Shown here one piece after another: positions 4,694 through 7,363 of a stretch of 7,363 nt of DNA. Each line of letters begins with the position of its first letter. Position 1 is the stretch's first letter. Under the pieces are notes generated by a model, which was not told the origin of the DNA, made no database searches, and was given only the letters and a program-made list of their open reading frames with translations. The position numbers and the translations under genes are program-made. Source of the DNA: Waddliaceae bacterium (lineage in GTDB: Bacteria > Chlamydiota > Chlamydiia > Chlamydiales > SLFE01); NCBI GenBank assembly GCA_007124415.1, contig SLFE01000029.1:1-7363 (forward strand). The letters are read 5' to 3'.

Positions 4694-7183
4694 ATGGATA
4701 AACGCACACTTATTTTTATTTTTTCAATGACTGTGGCTCTTCTTGCCATCAATACATTTTTTTCCTACTGGGATCGGCAGGCCGCAGATGAGTGGATCAA
4801 GCAGCAAAGAGCGAAAAAGGAACAGCATCGCGAAGAGCTCCAACAAGTAATCTCGGCAAACACTGTCCCCGTCGAGGAATTGCCCGTTGTTACCGTTGAT
4901 GACATGGAAGGCGCTTTTTACGCTTATGGCGTTGAAGTCAACGGATCGCTGATACTGTTTCGACACGAAGATAAAGTTTCCGAAGAAGTGCGCGTTGACG
5001 GGGTGGTATACAACTTGACAACCCAGCCCCCTCTTACCAATTCTCCCGCCCTCTACGAAGCCGTTCCGGGACTGCTTAAAACCAAAACCCTTCCCACCTT
5101 TGGGAGCTTTGATTTGCAGCTCGTCTTTCTTCCACAGGTAAAAGATAAAAAGCCCCGATCAGCTTTCGGCGAGTACCGCAATGCCTACTTAACGCTTCCT
5201 GTTGAAAATTTGGCTAAAGAATTTCCAGACAGGCATCAAGAAGATGCTCCGCAAGGAATGGCCGTTGCGTTTTTCAAATCAGACGGAGAATATCTACCTG
5301 TCGGCATTTACGACACCGATCAGAAATTACTTGTGCCCCTTTCGCAATTTACTTACCTCGCGACAAGATTGGAGCAAATCCGGCCTGATGAAAAATACAC
5401 AGACACCAACGGAGAACAGCAATTTTTTGTTCTTGAAAACGATTATCAGCAGCTGGTTTTCTCTAATAAAGGTGGAGCGCTCTCAGAGATCAACCTTCCC
5501 TTCAGAACAGCTGAAAATAGAAAAAGCGTTGTCAAGGAGATCGGCTTTGACCGCGACATGGTTCAAGACTATCCGCAAAATGCCGTTTTCCCATCTCGTC
5601 CGTATTACACGCCGGGCGACAACGAAGGCAATATCTATCATGAAACGGGAAGCCTCGGCGGCTATTATCCCCTAATTCGAAGAAATCTCATTCAACAACC
5701 CCCGTTTGAAACTACAATAGTCGATCCGGCCTACTATGCTTACAATATCGTTTCCGAATTTCCCGAAGTGGCCAATCTTGTCTATGATGTCAAGCAGTTC
5801 GACAGCAAAACAATTGTCTTCGAAGCCAGGCAGCCTCATCGCAAAATCACAAAAACATACACCATTGCGCAGGAAACCCAAGATGAACCGTATGTCATTG
5901 ATCTTGCAATAGATATTGAAGGCGACAGTCGCGGACTATGGCTCACAACCGGAATACCGGAAGTTGAATGGATTAACGGAGGTATAGCTCCTGCGTTGAA
6001 ATTCCGAAAAACCTCCTTGAACGGCAAGTCCCAGGTTGAATCCATAACCCTCCCCGATCCGGTCGTGTCAAACTCGACCCACCTGGATTGGATCACCAAC
6101 TCCAATGGATTTTTAGGGACAATCACCGACCCACTGACTGAAATTGAGCCGGGCTTTAAGGCGGAAAAAGTTTCAGGCTTGATTGTTCCTTCAAGGCTCG
6201 TGATCATTGATCAGGAATACGATCTTTTCAATCCGGAGCAAATGCCTGGATATATGATGATGCTTCCTTTAAATAGAAAGGGAGGAACGATGAAATTCCG
6301 CATTCTGGCAGGCCCTTTCGCCACCAGCGTGCTCACGACCGTTGACCAGACCTTTTCCGATCCTGCCACCGGCTACAATCCCGACTACATTTCAAGCCAA
6401 AGCTTCCACGGGTGGTTTGCCTTTATATCCCAGCCTTTTTCGAAATTTCTCTTGATGTTGATGAACTTATTCCACAGCATTACCAATTCGTGGGGCTTCT
6501 CCATTATTCTCCTCACAATTGCTCTAAGGGTGATGCTCTACCCCCTCACCGCCTGGTCTTTTAAGTCAGCTCGTAAAATGCAGGAAATTTCGCCAAAGAT
6601 AAAGAAAATCCAGGAGAAGTATAAAAACGATCCGAAGAAACTTCAGGTAGAAATGGCCAATGTTTATCGGGAAGCCGGCGCCAATCCGATATTGGGCTGT
6701 CTGCCGATGGTCATACAGCTCCCCTTCCTGATCGGCATGTTCGACCTATTAAAATCGACCTTTGAGCTAAGAGGGGCGCCATTCATTCCCGGCTGGATTG
6801 ACAATCTTGCAGCACCCGACATTCTTTTTACTTGGGACTACCCGGTTTTTTATATCGGAACTGAATTTCATCTTCTGCCCATTCTTATGGGTCTTTGCAT
6901 GCTGGCCCAATCAAAAATTATGAATAAAACAAAAGATCCATCAACAATGTCGGATCAGGAAAGGCAAATGCAGGGTATGGGCAATATTATGGCCTTTGGT
7001 TTTGCCATCTTTCTCTATAAGGCTCCATCGGGGCTGTGCATTTACTGGATCTTCTCAACTGTTTTAGGAATCCTGCAACAAAAATGGGTCAACTATCGCT
7101 ATACCCAGAAGAAAGATTTGCAGCCGCAACCGCAAGTAATCGATGCTAAGGCTCAAAAATCGCGCCGCCGTAAAAAAAGATAA
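4694..7183 (+). CDS. yidC: Membrane protein insertase YidC with an enlarged periplasmic domain
   Basis: This 829-residue protein inserts and folds inner-membrane proteins, alone or with SecYEG. An N-terminal membrane anchor lies at residues 5-25, followed by a basic, coiled stretch (26-50). A very large periplasmic part extends to about 565. The YidC/Oxa1 insertase core runs from 571 to about 803. It begins with an amphipathic segment (FHGWFAFISQPFSKF), then TM2 with the conserved groove arginine R612 (IALRVMLYPLTAW). Next come the cytosolic hairpin (625-660, SPKIKKIQEKYKNDPKKLQ), NPILGCLPMVIQLPFLIGMF in TM3 (664-683), and the last helices (725-742, 762-795; YKAPSGLCIYW). The tail ends in a basic RRRKKR, like ribosome-binding tails of other YidC proteins. 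E. coli YidC has 548 residues, and the extra length here is periplasmic. The start is the first Met before the anchor; its Shine-Dalgarno is poor. From memory the core most resembles chlamydial YidC. The gene stands alone after a promoter and before a terminator-like hairpin. Confidence 0.96.
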   Translation: MDKRTLIFIFSMTVALLAINTFFSYWDRQAADEWIKQQRAKKEQHREELQQVISANTVPVEELPVVTVDDMEGAFYAYGVEVNGSLILFRHEDKVSEEVRVDGVVYNLTTQPPLTNSPALYEAVPGLLKTKTLPTFGSFDLQLVFLPQVKDKKPRSAFGEYRNAYLTLPVENLAKEFPDRHQEDAPQGMAVAFFKSDGEYLPVGIYDTDQKLLVPLSQFTYLATRLEQIRPDEKYTDTNGEQQFFVLENDYQQLVFSNKGGALSEINLPFRTAENRKSVVKEIGFDRDMVQDYPQNAVFPSRPYYTPGDNEGNIYHETGSLGGYYPLIRRNLIQQPPFETTIVDPAYYAYNIVSEFPEVANLVYDVKQFDSKTIVFEARQPHRKITKTYTIAQETQDEPYVIDLAIDIEGDSRGLWLTTGIPEVEWINGGIAPALKFRKTSLNGKSQVESITLPDPVVSNSTHLDWITNSNGFLGTITDPLTEIEPGFKAEKVSGLIVPSRLVIIDQEYDLFNPEQMPGYMMMLPLNRKGGTMKFRILAGPFATSVLTTVDQTFSDPATGYNPDYISSQSFHGWFAFISQPFSKFLLMLMNLFHSITNSWGFSIILLTIALRVMLYPLTAWSFKSARKMQEISPKIKKIQEKYKNDPKKLQVEMANVYREAGANPILGCLPMVIQLPFLIGMFDLLKSTFELRGAPFIPGWIDNLAAPDILFTWDYPVFYIGTEFHLLPILMGLCMLAQSKIMNKTKDPSTMSDQERQMQGMGNIMAFGFAIFLYKAPSGLCIYWIFSTVLGILQQKWVNYRYTQKKDLQPQPQVIDAKAQKSRRRKKR

Positions 7184-7215
7184 ATATCAGATTCAAAGAG
7201 GTAAATAGCGGAAAA

Positions 7216-7224
7216 GGTGGATAA
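7216..7224 (-). promoter_or_regulatory. DnaA-box-like nonamer
   Basis: The minus strand reads TTATCCACC, eight of nine matches to the DnaA box TTATCCACA. It lies in the AT-rich gap after yidC and about 140 bases before the next gene. A single near-match is weak evidence. It would mean more if the next gene were dnaA, which I recall lying beside yidC in Chlamydia. Confidence 0.2.
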
Positions 7225-7242
7225 TATATTACGCTCAATATG

Positions 7243-7274
7243 TGTTATTTGAGATTGAAATAATAATTTTTTTT
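7243..7274 (+). terminator. Probable weak intrinsic terminator after yidC
   Basis: TGTTATTT (7243-7250) pairs with AAATAATA (7258-7265) around a 7-base loop, with one G-U pair. A run of eight T follows at once (7267-7274). The position about 60 bases after the yidC stop and the T-tract fit a terminator. The stem is almost all A-U, so it would be inefficient unless helped by other factors. Confidence 0.45.
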
Positions 7275-7347
7275 ATAAAATAACTCTTTTTCATTGATTT
7301 TCTTCAACTAATTTAGCAGACTAGTATTTAAGCCATATCTTTATATA

Positions 7348-7363
7348 GAGGTGTACTACCATG
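7348..7363 (+). CDS. Start of the next gene (ribosome site and first codon only)
   Basis: GAGGTG (7348-7353) stands seven bases before an ATG that is the last codon of the window (7361-7363). This is the best Shine-Dalgarno on the plus strand here and almost certainly starts a gene that lies outside the window. No convincing promoter was found in the 85 bases after the T-tract; TAGTAT at 7322-7327 is a possible -10 without a matching -35. The product cannot be known from one codon. Confidence 0.5.

Noticed and set aside
5202..5675. A 157-codon plus-strand ORF inside yidC
   Set aside because: It lies wholly in another frame of yidC and its translation shows no domain features. yidC is intact across it.
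7342..7347. TATATA as a -10 element for the gene starting at 7361
   Set aside because: Transcription would begin at or after the Shine-Dalgarno (7348-7353), so it could not serve a leader that contains it.
1..7363. Mobile elements, CRISPR arrays, tRNA genes or a defence system
   Set aside because: I saw no transposase or integrase, no spaced direct repeats and no tRNA-like sequence. The four main genes are intact or cut only by the window edge, and three belong to recognised families.

Overview
The window looks like ordinary chromosome of a member of the Chlamydiota, most likely one of the amoeba-associated (Parachlamydia/Waddlia-type) lineages rather than Chlamydia itself. The main evidence is the YidC homologue. 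It is much longer than the proteobacterial protein and has a very large periplasmic part, and its insertase core resembles, from memory, the chlamydial '60 kDa inner membrane protein'. The moderate G+C content, the large gene of TPR-like repeats and the MgtE-type magnesium transporter also fit. This placement is an inference; no database search was possible.

Layout: two blocks diverge from a gene-free stretch of about 540 bp (4152-4693). The left block is on the minus strand and reads, in transcription order, a 689-residue TPR-repeat protein (4151-2082), a 109-bp gap, mgtE (1972-488, GTG start with a good Shine-Dalgarno), and a class I SAM-dependent methyltransferase. The methyltransferase start overlaps the mgtE stop (ATGA) and the gene runs off the left edge. 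The right block is on the plus strand. It holds yidC (4694-7183), an AT-rich 177-bp gap with an A/U-stem hairpin plus T-tract, and the first codon of another gene at the very end (ATG 7361-7363) behind a clear Shine-Dalgarno.

Function: YidC inserts and folds inner-membrane proteins, and MgtE is a gated Mg2+ channel of the inner membrane. The methyltransferase substrate cannot be read from the sequence. The TPR protein is probably a cytosolic protein-binding scaffold of unknown role. No functional link between the blocks is evident; translational coupling supports only mgtE plus methyltransferase as a unit.

I see no mobile element, CRISPR array, tRNA, rRNA or recognisable riboswitch, and no convincing new multi-gene system. 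The points most worth a second look are the roughly 41-residue period of the TPR-like repeats, the enlarged YidC periplasmic domain, the edge-truncated methyltransferase, and several small signals in the long divergent intergenic region.
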